Positions 43,600 to 55,329 of a stretch of DNA of 64,000 nucleotides are shown here, one piece after another. The stretch spans positions 99,380,920 to 99,444,919 of the forward strand of contig NC_068937.1 of the NCBI RefSeq assembly GCF_016801865.2, given 5' to 3'. Origin of the DNA: Culex pipiens pallens (lineage: Eukaryota > Arthropoda > Insecta > Diptera > Culicidae). The notes under the pieces are model-generated. The model did not search any database. It worked only from the letters and a program-made list of their open reading frames with translations, and was not told where the DNA came from. Each line of letters starts with the position of its first letter. Position 1 is the first letter of the stretch. Both the position numbers and the translations under genes were made by a program.

Positions 43600-44583
43600 T
43601 TAGATTTCTTTAGATTTCTTTAGATTTCTTTAAATTTCTTTAGATTTCTTTAGATTTCTTTAGATTTCTTTAGATTTCTTAAGATTTCTTTAGATTTCTT
43701 TAGATTTCTTTAGATTTCTTTAGATTTCTTTAGATTTCTTTAGATTTCTTTAGATTTCTTTAGATTTCTTTAGATTTCTTTAGATTTCTTTAGATTTCTT
43801 TAGATTTCTTTAGATTTCTTTAGATTTCTTTTGTTTTCTTTTGATTTCTTTTGATTTCTTTTGATTTCTTTTGATTTCTTTTGATTTCTTTTGATTTCTT
43901 TTGATTTCTTTTGATTTCTTTTGATTTCTTTAGATTTCTTTTGATTTCTTTTGGTTTCTTTTGAGTTCTTTTGAATTCTTTTGATTTCTTTTGATTTCTT
44001 TTGATTTCTTTTGAATTCTTTTGATTTTTTTTTATTTCTTTTGATTTCTTTTGATTTCTATTGATTTCTTTTGATTTCTTTTGATTTCTTTTGATTTCTT
44101 TTGATTTCTTTTGATTTCTTTTGATTTCTTTTGATTTCTTTTGATTTCTTTTGATTTCTTTTGATTTCTTTTGATTTCTTTTGATTTCTTTTGATTTCTT
44201 TTGATTTCTTTTGATTTCTTTTGATTTCTTTTGATTTCTTTTGATTTCGATTTCTTTTGATTTCTTTTGATTTCTTTTGATTTCTTTTGTTTTCATTTGA
44301 TTTCTTTTGATTTCTTTAGATTTCTTTAGAGTTCTTTAGATTTCTTTAGATTTCTTTTGATTTCTTTAGATTTCTTTAGATTTCTTTAGATTTCTTTAGA
44401 TTTCTTTTGATTTCTTTAGATTTCTTTTGATTTCTTTAGATTTCTTTAGATTTCTTTTGATTTCTTTAGATTTCTTTTGATTTCTTTAGATTTCTTTAGA
44501 TTTCTTTAGATTTCTTTATATTTCTTTAGATTTCTTTAGATTTCTTTGGATTTCTTTAGATTTATTTAGATTTTTTTAAGGTT
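43600..44583. repeat. (AGATTTCTTT)n and (TGATTTCTTT)n compound array
   Basis: It starts and ends with the same 10-bp unit as the array at 40991. The middle (about 43830-44330) is dominated by the TGATTTCTTT variant, and the right part alternates both. It ends beside ttataataatcaaatcta, as does the first array. The 158-codon minus frame here (KEIKRNQKKS repeated) is an artefact of the 10-bp period. Confidence 0.97.
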
Positions 44584-44990
44584 TCTTTAGATTTTTACAT
44601 TTTTTTTAATTTTCTTGTTATAATAATCAAATCTAAAATTAATTTATTAAATTTATTAAAAACTTTTGTTTTAGGGGTTTATTTTTTGTTAGAGGGGTCT
44701 GAGGGTTAGTATCAGCTCCCTAAAATCAGCCAATTTCTTGATTATTTTTATATCAATTGGGCTAAACTTTGTAGGGATTTTTTCATGACTGAGGCTACCA
44801 ACTGTACGGATTTTCAACCCACGCCCGGGATTTTCAACAGGCCGGATTGTTGTACGGATTTTTTTCATATAATATGGATTTGTTCGGAATTTTATGATGG
44901 CAATACATTTTTTTTAATCAAATGCTTTTTTGGGTTTGGCCAAGGGTTTTGCTAGTTAGACATTATTATTTACTGTCAGTTTTATTTTAA
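44584..44990. other. AT-rich DNA
   Basis: No gene or defined repeat. Confidence 0.3.
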
Positions 44991-45758
44991 TTATGGGTCA
45001 TTCCATCTGAAGCGGAACAGCATTTGAAAATTACCATCTCCGATTCTGCTCAAATTTGGCAGAGCTGTTGAGACTATCAAAACATGCAAAAATCCCGAAT
45101 TTCATCCAAATCGGACCACCCCCTCCATTTTTGTACCCTCCCAAAAAATCTACTTTTTGGCGATTTTTGAGCGAAACCCCTATCTTCAAACGACGATATC
45201 TCAAGAACCACAAATCTTAGAGGGTCGGTCTTAGACTCAATTTTGAAGGAAATTGGACGTAGAATCCATTTCCGTGATCAAAATTTAGATTAAAATATTT
45301 GTTCTACCTGTATTGCGCAATTGAAAACATTAAATGGCCGTATCTCAGAATAGCCCTGTTTAATTTTCAAATTTGACCTCACCATCGTATTCCCCGTCCG
45401 ATTTTACATAAGAATCACTTATCGACAGAAAGGAATATGTTTCGTTCCAGAGATATCGAATTTTAAAGTTTTGAGTATTTGAGATTACCTAAATTAGCTA
45501 CACTCGCCGCATATGCTAGAAGCACTCAGTCGTGCTGATCAATAATTACTACCTGGTGTTCTGTAAGATGAAATATTTGTATAATTATATACGATTTTGA
45601 GATAATCAATACCTTGAACAATCTATTTTTTGTTTAAGGAATATTTATTGGGTAATTTTTAATGCACTGTTTTTCCTGATCACCATGAATGATGAACCAT
45701 ATTAAGTAAAATTTGAACTTTTAATATTTATTTGCAAATGCTACAACGTTTATACAAT

Positions 45759-46285
45759 ATATCGACGTCGTCGTGCTATCTTGTCGCACCCGCCATTTTG
45801 ACGTTCCGAGAAAAACGCGTTTTAATGTTTGACCTTGAATATACAAAAACGAGAGCACGCAATGTAAACAATAACAAACACGTTTTGTTTGGCTGGCCAT
45901 TCTATGCATTGTCCCGAAGTTTGGTTGAAGTTGGTTGCTGGAGTCCCGAGTTATAATTACAAATGTTTACGGTAGTCTAGCTTGTACGTGCGACAAACGC
46001 ATCCTGACTTTCCTGGCCTGAAATCCCTTTGGCCTTTTGTCGCACTTACATCAATTTTCATGGAGTGACAAGATAGCACGACAAGATTGAAATTACTTTT
46101 ATATGTAAAGTGACAAAAATGCACGGAGTTTTTTCGGTTTTTGTTGAATATCTCAGGATTGAAATCGAATTTTGGAGATCTGTGAAGGTCAAAAGGTGAG
46201 GCATTGTGAGCTGCACAAAATGGCGTTCTTAACTCAATTTGGCCCAAAATGCACGTACGACAAGTTAGCACGATGGCGACGATAT
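45759..46285. mobile_element. 527-bp MITE with 28-bp inverted ends
   Basis: The left end ATATCGACGTCGTCGTGC and the complement of the right end ATATCGTCGCCATCGTGC match at 24 of 28 positions and share CTTGTCG at the inner side. The subterminal tagcacgacaag word occurs near both ends. A truncated copy is at 37117-37316. Non-coding. Confidence 0.7.
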
Positions 46286-46414
46286 GTTTAAAAAAATATC
46301 ATTTTTCTATTGTTTTCATATTTTTCCTAATTCCTCATTCCTACCCACTTTATCAAATTATTTCTTTTATTTCTTCTTTTATTTGAAGCGAGAACAAATG
46401 TAGAGCTGGCTGTA

Positions 46415-47367
46415 CCCGGTCACGGAAATTTCTAGCAGAGCTGGTTTTGCTAGAATCCTGCTAGAATGATTCTAGCAGGCCTGCCAGATTGCTGTGAGAA
46501 TTTTGTTAGAACTTTCTGGCAGAACAAAATTTGGCGAGAATTACGTCATTTTCGCCAAACCGCATTATGACCGCCATCTTGTGAAAAAAAAAATCTTGTG
46601 GGCAGAAGCCACTTTTTTAATTTGGTCAAAAAATGTGTATTCAGTGCATTTTTGTTGGTTTCCTGGCCACCTGGAGTTGGTGAGATGGTTATGAATTGCT
46701 TGTGTACTTTAAATTTACATTTTTTTAATTTGAATTACCTAGGTACAATTCCGATTGGCAATTCCGGAAGACACGGCAGAACTTCTCCCCAAATTATCAA
46801 CTCCGGCAGCCGCCTGACGGCCATCATCTAAGGAATTCTCCGATCATTCCCCTTCAGCAGGAGATTCCGGCCAGGAATGATCCAAAGGGAAGGAAAAAAG
46901 AACAGTGACGGTGATTTTTGTTTTCCCTAGTGGTTTTTTTTATTGTGCAATAAAAATGTTAAAAGTCGTGTTTCCTTTTCCCTGAGATTTAACATAAATA
47001 TGACTAATTTCTTTCTTTTGTTATTTGAATTAAATTCTAGGTCGTCATTTTCAACCAAAATTTTAAGCAAGAACATTCTAACAAAATTCTAGCAGGATTC
47101 TAGCAGAAATTTTTGCCATTTCATTCTAGCAAGATTCTTATAGAATTCTAGCAGGATGGCCTGTCAGAATAGTTCTAGCAAAATCTAGCAGGATTCTAAC
47201 AGAACCGGTTGATTTCGCCGGCTCCTGCTAGAACCGGTTATTGCATTTGAGCTAGAATTCTCAAAGAATTCTTGAGAAAATCTAGCAAGATGATGGCAGC
47301 GTTCTAGTAAGAATATTTTCGCTCTGTAAGATTTCTGTAAGAAACCTGCGAGAACGCCGTGACTGGG
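46415..47367. mobile_element. TA-flanked TIR element rich in 'ttctagcagg' words
   Basis: CCCGGTCACGG and CCGTGACTGGG are inverted with one mismatch and TA borders both (46413-46414, 47368-47369). Both ends are filled with diverged copies of a TTCTAGCAGGA-type 10-12-bp word, more at the right end (47083-47340). The interior has an exon-like piece described separately. Confidence 0.65.
46670..46955 (+). pseudogene. Exon-intron-exon-like fragment inside the TIR element
   Basis: A donor-like GGAGTTG|GTGAGAT lies near 46673-46687 and an acceptor-like T-rich tract ending ACCTAG|G lies at about 46740. After the acceptor a GC-balanced 90-bp segment stays open in two frames (one reads VQFRLAIPEDTAELLPKLS, another ends SGSRLTAII and a stop). 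A poly(A) signal AATAAA follows at 46949-46954. This looks like a captured gene end within a transposon. The product is not recognised and the call is tentative. Confidence 0.3.
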
Positions 47368-47369
47368 TA

Positions 47370-48290
47370 GTAGATGAAATAATTCTCATGGGTTCTAGAG
47401 CTTTTGCACATACTAGCGTCAGATTCCCGGTGCCATGCAAAATCGTATCTTTCTAAATCAATCAGAACTCGCGGGTTGTACAGAAAACATTTATTCGTTA
47501 TTCGTCAGGTTATATTTCGCGGTCTGTAATTGGACGGACTAAAAGTGGACTGTAAACACTTTATCTTAGCTAATCAGCGTCTGATTGTGTCTGAACTGGT
47601 CAGTAGTACGGTTCGCAGAGCACATGGCTAAAAGTTCGCTAAAGCACATGCCATTCAGCAATAACCCCAAAATCTGCCTAACGGTTTGAAAGATTGATCA
47701 TATTAAACCGATTTATATATTGTGAGCCAGTTTCATCTGAATAATTGATGATTTTTTTTTCAATTCTGGTACATTTAATTTCAAAAACAAAACCATATAC
47801 TTCTGATACATGTGGCCAGCAGCTGTATCGTCTTCCAAGATTTCGAAATGGTTGACAAACAAAAAAAAAGGATATTGTTCGGACGGTGTCGGAATCAACA
47901 CCACTGAATTTGATCTTAATCAGATAATAAATCAGATTAATCTTTGTGATTTTCTTACATTTTTCAGTTTTATACTTTCCAGAAATTCTCCTCCTTAATC
48001 GAGAGTTTTATTCATGTTGATTCATAATTTTTAACACGATAATGTATCGTACACCTTTTCTAAAGTGTTACTTACCAGATCAATTGCTATTTCCTGCTAG
48101 CTCTGCGGGAATTCCATTCTGCCCTGTATTGCGTGTCGTTCTTGCGCTGACCTGTGGGCTAGCACACAAGTTCACCGTATACTTTTTTTTTTTTAATTTA
48201 AGATTATACAGCATTTTCCTACAGTGGTGTACATTCAATTTTTTCCTAATTTGTTAATGATTATTTGGGATGAAATCTTATTTCAATAAA
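47370..48290. other. Unrecognised interior of the long-TIR element
   Basis: AT-rich with short frames; no domain or repeat seen. Confidence 0.3.
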
Positions 48291-48869
48291 TAACCAGGTA
48301 GCAGTTATTGATCAGCGCGCCCGAGTGCTTCTAGCAGATGCGGCAAATGAAGCAAATACAGGTAATCTCAAATACTCAAAACTTTAAAATTCGATATCTC
48401 TGGAACGAAACATATTCCTTTCTGTCGATAAGTGATTCTTATGTAAAATCGGATGGGGAATACGATGGTGAGGTCAAATTTGAAAATTAAACAGGGCTAT
48501 TCTGAGATACGGCCATTTAATGTTTTCAATTGCGCAATACAGGTAGAAAAAATATTTTAATCTTAATTTTAATCACGGAAATGGATTCTACGTCTAATTT
48601 CCTTCAAAATTGAGTCTAAGACCGACCCTCTAAGATTTGTGGTTCCTGAGTTATCGTCGTTTGAAGATAGGGGTTTCGCTCAAAAATCGCCAAAAAGTCG
48701 ATTTTTTGGGAGGGTACAAAAATGGAGGGGGTGGTCCGATTTTGATGAAATTCGGGATTTTTGCATGTATTGATAGTCTCAACAGCTCTGCCAAATTTGA
48801 GCAAAATCGGAGATGGTAATTTTCAAATTTGCATTTTTTCTTGCACACTTCAGGTGGAATGACCCTTAT

Positions 48870-50361
48870 ACGTTTTGGTAGTTTTCCGAGTTTGCCTCAG
48901 TTAAAAGTTGATTATCAAATCTCGATTAAATTTTCAAAAGGTCCTATCTGCATAGGAAACCCATGAGGGATAGGTTGTTTTGAAAATTTAATCTAGAAAT
49001 GTTCTTTTCGAACTCCTTACAAAACAAATTTGCCCAATAATTTTTTTTGTCTGAATGAAGAAACAAGGAAATGATTTTCTTGCTGATCAAAAGCTTGTGA
49101 ATTTCTCTAAAAACCTGAATTAATTTCTTGGGAAAATAGTCATAGTGATATTATTCGTAAAAGACAACATTACATTTCGTAAATTTTGAAAAATTTAACG
49201 AAATATTGGAAGAAAAAAAAGATTACATTTGGGTAGAAGTTGCATTCAGTTTATTTTAAAAAGTTACCTAAATAATTTCTAGACAATATTGGGTCATATC
49301 GGTTAAGTGTACGGATTTTTTCCTCAGCAAGAGTTGACCAAGAAGCCATTTCGGCGCATTTAATCTCTACAAATCTCTTAACAATTTCAATACTTAGAAA
49401 AAAGGGAGGTGAAGCTAAATTAAAAGAAAACATCTATTATTCAGTTCTGAATTTGTAAATTTTACCACCTTATCTCCCAAGCTCGAGAAAAGGGTTAAAT
49501 TTCCACACATTGCCTTATTTTTTTCTTGATCTTGGGAGTTTAGTTGTTCAGAACAAGAAAAGCATGAATGGAATCAGCAATTTTATAAATTTTATGAAAA
49601 TTTATGTTTTTGAAATGAATTCAAACTCAACTTATATTTTTCAAAATTCAGTCACAAAAAATTAATTCAAAGAGTCCATCCAAATGGACTTCGGTGCCAT
49701 CCATAAACCCCGTGGACACTTAAGGTGGGGGAATTGTTCTACATACAAAAACGTTTTTTTTTTTTTTTTGTATGGATAATTGTCCAAGAGGAGAGGGAGG
49801 GGGGAGGGTTGAGATTTCAAAATTCCATTATTCGTGTCACCTGACGTTGGGGCGGAACGACTCCTTTCATTTTTCTGGATTTTACCAATACACTTTTTTC
49901 AGCGATTTGTAGCTCGAAACCCTGACGGGATAGAAATGTTGGGTAAAAGGGGACTCTTGTGAAAAATTGGACGATTGGATGGCGTTCTTAAAATTTCCAA
50001 CAAAAAATATATTTTTTAATGATAGGTGAAACAGGAGAAAATTAAATTCAATTTTCTTTCAAGTATTTTTATAATGTCATAAAATATCTCCTAAACCAGA
50101 TTTTGCACTATAACGCACTATGGCTTATGCCTTTATTAGTCTTATGAAACATATCAAAAACATTCTAAAATTTAAAAGTTCTGTTTTTGGGAATTTGAAT
50201 TTCAGGTTTAAATAGTTAAATAAAAAAAGCTGATCTTTTCGAAAATTCCTAATCATAACCTACAACTATACAAAACTATTTTTGTAAAATTATGCTATTT
50301 TGAAAGGGTTAAAGCAACCTTTCATTTTATATTTTTATTTCATTGTAATTTTCAAAGATAA
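48870..50361. other. AT-rich DNA up to the assembly gap
   Basis: No gene. Near 49690-49830 are words of a common insect repeat type (gccatccataaaccccgtgg, ttgtatggataattgtccaag) forming an incomplete inverted pair. The rest shows nothing. Confidence 0.3.
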
Positions 50362-50461
50362 NNNNNNNNNNNNNNNNNNNNNNNNNNNNNNNNNNNNNNN
50401 NNNNNNNNNNNNNNNNNNNNNNNNNNNNNNNNNNNNNNNNNNNNNNNNNNNNNNNNNNNNN
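50362..50461. other. Assembly gap of 100 N
   Basis: Exactly 100 unknown bases, the usual placeholder for a gap of unknown size. Linkage across it should not be assumed to be exact. Confidence 0.99.
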
Positions 50462-50507
50462 TCTTAGCATTTAAAAAAATCATACATAAGGTATTAGCAA
50501 ATATCTA

Positions 50508-51548
50508 GAGGGTGACGAGCGGGAATTCCCGGGAAATTAGCCATTTGTGAGCCTCTCGATTCCCGGGAAATTTGGACGAGACTCCCGGGAATTTTGATGT
50601 TTATAAACATTGAGGCAAAAAATTAAAAATCATATCAGCGACAAAAGAAGAGTTGAATTCCATATACAGAAAACAAACATAACTCTATTTTTAAGTTCGA
50701 TGATTCCTGATTCTTTAATTTGCAAATTCAGAAAGTGTATCAAAATTGTAAAAAAAAATCCAACATTTGTAATTTATGCCACGACCACTAAGTTGGTGAG
50801 CCCAAATTTTTCCTTCATAAAAGACAAGCAGTCACAGCCCGAAAATTAAAAACCAAGGTTAAAATAAGTAGACTTCTTTCCTTCAAGGTTATTTCAAAAT
50901 TTGAAGGCATGTTATTTTGATTTTCTAAAAGGCACCAAAAATCAATTATTATTTAAGTAAAACTCTGGCATTTTTCATAATGTTTAGGAAAGCCTACTGT
51001 TCATAATCAGTTCAGTTTTTCTTGTAACTGTAAATATTATTTTGCTGCTAATAGAGGAGAAAAGCAACTCGCGACAAAATTTTGAGGCTAGGAATTTTGA
51101 CAGGTATAATTTTCATAAAGTATTCGCCTCCTTTTCTCTCCCACAAAAAACTGGGGACAATGTATCTGTCAAACTAGGCCAAAATGTTAAAGTCACTCAC
51201 AAAATCACTCAGAGTTCATTTTGTGAGTGACTTTATCATTTTGGCCTGGTTTGACAGATACATTGTCCCCAGTTTTCTGTGAGAGAGAAAAGGAGGTGAA
51301 TACTTTATGAAAATCATACCTGTCAAAATTCCTAGCCTCAAAATTTTGTCGCGAGTTGCTTTTCTCCTCTATAGAGGAGAAATGATCATATATTTATACA
51401 GTTGTTTGATAGTTCTTTTAAAATTATGCCAAAAAATCGATGATTTTGCCAACAAAATTTAAGTCCCGGGTCCCGGGAATTCCCGGGAAATTGCCAAATT
51501 CAACTCTCGATTCCCGGGAAATGCAAAATCTCGAGAATCGTCACCCTC
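50508..51548. mobile_element. 1.04-kb TA-flanked TIR element with CCCGGGAATT words
   Basis: GAGGGTGACGA and TCGTCACCCTC form the ends, each beside TA (50506-50507, 51549-51550). Both ends carry several copies of (T)CCCGGGAA(A/T)TT, itself palindromic, so the termini can form multiple hairpins. The interior is AT-rich and holds another palindromic MITE. No transposase frame. Confidence 0.8.
51054..51369. mobile_element. 316-bp near-perfect palindrome MITE nested in the previous element
   Basis: With the bordering TA, arms 51052-51204 and 51219-51371 are equal in length (153 bases) and complementary almost throughout, around a 14-base loop. TA borders the ends. The arms include gcaactcgcgacaaaattttg and acagatacattgtccccag words. 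The 63-codon frame inside is incidental. Confidence 0.9.
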
Positions 51549-51550
51549 TA

Positions 51551-52005
51551 CACATAGCACATATCTTTTTGGACCACAAACTTTAAAAAATCTTCAAAAA
51601 TCCAGCTTATGACCAATTTCGGTTCGCTCGGTCTCAAATGAAAGCTTAGGATGTCCTTTTCCAAAACCGACCTGGAAACCCGGATTTGGTCACTGTGGCC
51701 ACCGGGAATCTGTTACAACCGATAAAAATACCTTTTTGAGACCCCAACTTTGACGACCTGTATTTCCGGCAAATTTATATTAATCGGTATGCTCCGGGTT
51801 GCATTCGACAGGTATTTTTCTATACTTTAACTACAAATATTAATGTCGGGTCCAATTCCGAAAATCCGGAACATCCGAAAAGTTTATTTTTTACAGTTTT
51901 TTACGTATATGCGATACCATTAAGCTTACGATAGTTGAAGTTGATCCATAAAACTTACTAAAAACACAAGACACGATTGACAGAACCACTCTGCAGTGCT
52001 ACTGG
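51551..52005. other. Diverged repeat preceding the 142-bp array
   Basis: GC-balanced, with faint echoes of the array unit (ggaaccgattcccgg near 52012). Probably older decayed units. No gene. Confidence 0.35.
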
Positions 52006-53018
52006 TATCTTGGAACCGATTCCCGGGTACCCGATGAACGGCCAACTTGACTTTTTTTATCGAAACCCATCATGTTGCACATCAAACTTCATGAAATTGG
52101 AAGACACGTAAATCTACGGCCATGTCACCCATCCAGGCCATTCTGGAACCGGTCACCGTTGGCACCTTGGGGACACTTCCGGAGTATGAAATAAACCCTT
52201 TCATCCGTCATATTAAACTTTATGAAATTTAAAGATACGTCAATCTAGGGTCATGCCGATGTTTGCTGACCCATCCTGGCCAATCTGGAACCGATTACCG
52301 GTGGCCCCTTGGGGACACTCTCGGAATATGAGATAAACCCTATCATTCGACATATAAAACTTCATGAAATTGAAAGATATGTCAATCTACGGTCATGCCA
52401 TTGTTCGTTGACCCATCCTGGCCAATCTGGAACCGGTTACCGGTGGCCCCTTGGGGACACTCTCGGAATATGAGATAAACCCTATCATCCGACATATGAA
52501 ACTTCATGAAATTGAAAGATATGTCAATCTACGGTCATGCCATTGTTTGCTGAGCCATCCTGGCCAATCTGGAACCGGTTACCGGTGGCCCCTTGGGGAC
52601 ACTTCCGGAATATGAGATAAACCCTATCATCCGACATATCAAACTTCATGAAATTGAAATATATGTCAATCTACGGTCATGTCGTTGTTCGCTGATCCAT
52701 TCTGGCAATTTTGGAACTGGTTCCCGGTGGCCCCTTGGGGACATTCCAGGAATATGAGAGAAACCCTATCATCCGACGCATCAAACTTCATGAAATTGAA
52801 AGATATGTCAACCAACGGTCAGCGAACAACGGCATGACCGTAGATTGACGTAGTTTTCAATTTCATGAAGTTTGATATGTCGGATGGTAGGGTAACTTAC
52901 ATATTCCAGGTGTATCCCCAAGGGGCCACCGGCAACCGGTTCCAGATTGGCCACAATGGTTCAGCGAACAACCGCATGACCGTAGATTTACGTATCTTTA
53001 AATTTCATGAAGTTTGAT
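52006..53018. repeat. 142-bp tandem repeat with an inverted right end
   Basis: The word CCTTGGGGAC occurs at about 52165, 52306, 52449, 52591 and 52733, a step of 141-143 bp. Units share gaaccggttaccggtggcc, catcaaacttcatgaaattg and atgtcaatctacggtcatg. After about 52816 the orientation flips: ccccaaggggccaccgg at 52917, and the complement of the catgaaattg word at 52860 and 53005. It is thus a second foldback built of tandem units, shorter and more diverged than the 173-bp one. No target duplication was found. Confidence 0.85.
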
Positions 53019-55042
53019 GAGCAAGCAAGGGTTTTCACCAAAAAATAAAGTCAATTTGGCCGTTGATCGGGGACGGTGGTTCGGTGCCTAGGTGGCGCTC
53101 ATTTGTCCATATAAGCCACTCAATGGGATGAACTGTTTCAATGAACGAATGAACACGATTTCGAATGTGCAATCACAAAATGTGTATAGTGCACAAGGGG
53201 TGTACAAACTGTTTTTAGATACTGTATGTACACTTCATTTTTTTTTAATTATGATCTAAGTTAAAACAATAAACGATAAGTTATTTTCATGGTGGGTTTA
53301 GGCAGGCATGATTTTTGTCTATAAATCATATTATTTTGTAACTTTTTCTCACATGACTTATTTTAGTTTCATCTAAGATCAATAACCATTTTGCTGATAA
53401 GTCAACTTGAAAGGGATAACAATTTTCAATCTTCAAAACATCACAACAGTCATCTTTCCGAAAAGGAAAACTGACCTTCTTGGCCTTCTAAAATTGGGCC
53501 GCCCTTTTTCCCCCACAACTTTTTCAAATCACAAATAAATTTCACATCGTCCCTGTCAGGATCGCCTTTTTTGTCCATATATCCTGCCAAACACACACAC
53601 ACGCCCGCACACATCCCCGGGCACGGCAGTCCAATTCTAATTTCCCGTTGGCGAGAACCGAAACCGGTGAGCCGTGAAAAAGGTTATTATTGCAATATCT
53701 ATCAGATCAGGAAAAGCTGTTCCGAAACGGTGCGGCGGCGGTGGCGTCAGATTGGTCTCGGCTGGCCAACCGAACCCCAAAAGGCGAGTGGGAAATGTGG
53801 AGAAAAACGATTGTAAAACTTTTCCCATTGACGGTGTGAGGGGGGTCACAGGAGGGCCGGAAGTGGGTGACCCCTTGGTCGTTTCTTCTTTTTTTCTTAT
53901 TCTTCCCACTTTTCCTGGTTCGAATAGGAAACATAATTGAGGGCGAATGAAACGGTGCTGAAATGGGTGGGAAAATTAAAACGGATTATATCTTTTCTTT
54001 TTTTGCAAGTTCTTTGCAAAATTGTATCCTTGTTGGAATAATCGATGGCTAGAGAAGGCGATGAGAAGAGTTTCGTCTGCAGAATTTGAAGTGTTATGCA
54101 ACAGGAGGGATGATTTAATTAAATTCAATTGATTTGAAATGCGTGCTGGAAGTTTTCATCTGTTATGTTGTATTTATACTGTAGATTCATATTTTATACA
54201 GTAGTTTAAATTACTATATTAGAAATTACAAGAAAAATGCTGGAAGGACAACAGGTCAGTTAATAAATTATATTAATCTCTGTTATATTTTTTTAAGAAA
54301 GGTATTTGAAAGACCTTTCCGAAAAGCCCGAAAGATTGATGAAAATGAATGGTCATCATGCGACCTTTCAGATGAGAAAAATAGATTGAATATCTGACGG
54401 TTGATTTTGTGAAGGGTCGATGATTGCAAAACAAATAATTAAAAAATTTAATAATAATTCAACAATTATGAAAAACAATTGAGAGCGGCTCCCATTATTC
54501 TCTCGAGATCTTCTTGATGAGTTCTTACTCCAAGTATGATTCGATTCGGTCAACGCAGTGCGAGTTTATTCAAATATTACGTAACACATTAAGGGGAGAG
54601 GGGATTTACACCTGTTTACGGTCCTTGAATATGGTTTTATACTTGTATTGTGGGATGGGTAACTCAAAATGCTGAATTTGTGTAACGTTGAATTTGAACG
54701 AACTTATTTTTATTTCCAACCAGTTGTAGTCCAGACTTGATTATCCAATGATTTTTTCGTTTTTTTATTGTTTATTAATTTTTACACCATATTAAAACTT
54801 TACGACCCTGAAATTGCCGACCCCAAAATTGTCTTTCAAATTGACAAAAGTGTGCCATGATATGACAGCCACACTTTTTTTTCTAATGTTGGTATCACTG
54901 CGCGATTTTGACATTTCGGGCGTGCACCATTAGTAACGCCATCTTCGCTTAAAAATCCGAATATTATCACCGCTATTTCGGCCATAATCTTGGATTTAAT
55001 TTTTTAATCATGTTTGAGTAGTTTTGGGGTCATACTTGAAAC
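53019..55042. other. Mostly single-copy DNA with a repeat fragment at its start
   Basis: Positions 53107-53163 repeat the ataagccactcaatgggatg block of 9372-9434. From 53500 to 53960 the sequence is GC-balanced with overlapping short frames but no recognised exon. Positions 54575-54610 look like a fragment of the MITE at 30934. The rest is AT-rich. Confidence 0.3.
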
Positions 55043-55067
55043 ATTTTTTTTTTTAATTAAATATGTC

Positions 55068-55073
55068 TTTATT
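55068..55073 (-). terminator. Poly(A) signal AATAAA of the Jockey-type element
   Basis: AATAAA on the minus strand lies about 14 bases before the A tract, the normal distance for cleavage and polyadenylation. Confidence 0.8.
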
Positions 55074-55329
55074 GAACTTTCTTATAATAATTACATTTCT
55101 TTTACATGCTAAGTGGTATGGCCTAATGCTCTTCATCTTTGTTGTATTTTTCGTTTTATTATTAACTGTTCACATTTATTTTATTTACTTCAAATTGTTT
55201 TACATTATTGCATTGAATCGAATACATTTGGGTAAAAAAGAAAAAAAAATATCACTTTAACAACTAATCCTAACTTAAAACTAAAAAAATAAATTCATTG
55301 AAATATTCAAAATCACTAGAACGAGTAAA

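Larger units (their letters stand above)
44995..48865. mobile_element. 3.9-kb element with about 570-bp terminal inverted repeats
   Basis: Positions 44995-45560 and 48290-48865 are reverse complements with scattered differences, starting GGGTCATTCCATCTGAAG. The outer flanks carry TTAT on both sides (44991-44994, 48866-48869), a likely 4-bp target duplication. The interior holds at least two other elements (45759-46285 and 46415-47367) and no transposase frame. The similar short frames in both arms are one repeat read twice. Two separate opposite insertions of a single-ended family are an alternative, but the paired TTAT favours one element. Confidence 0.7.

Noticed and set aside
43820..44296. 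158-codon frame of repeated KEIKRNQKKS
   Set aside because: Artefact of a 10-bp simple repeat that happens to lack stops in this frame.
45031..48848. Near-identical 60-65-codon frames at 45031-45213 and 48637-48819
   Set aside because: They are the two arms of one long inverted repeat, so the match does not show selection on a protein.
53571..53940. Exon in a GC-balanced patch
   Set aside because: Overlapping frames on both strands are of similar length, with no domain and no clear splice pair.
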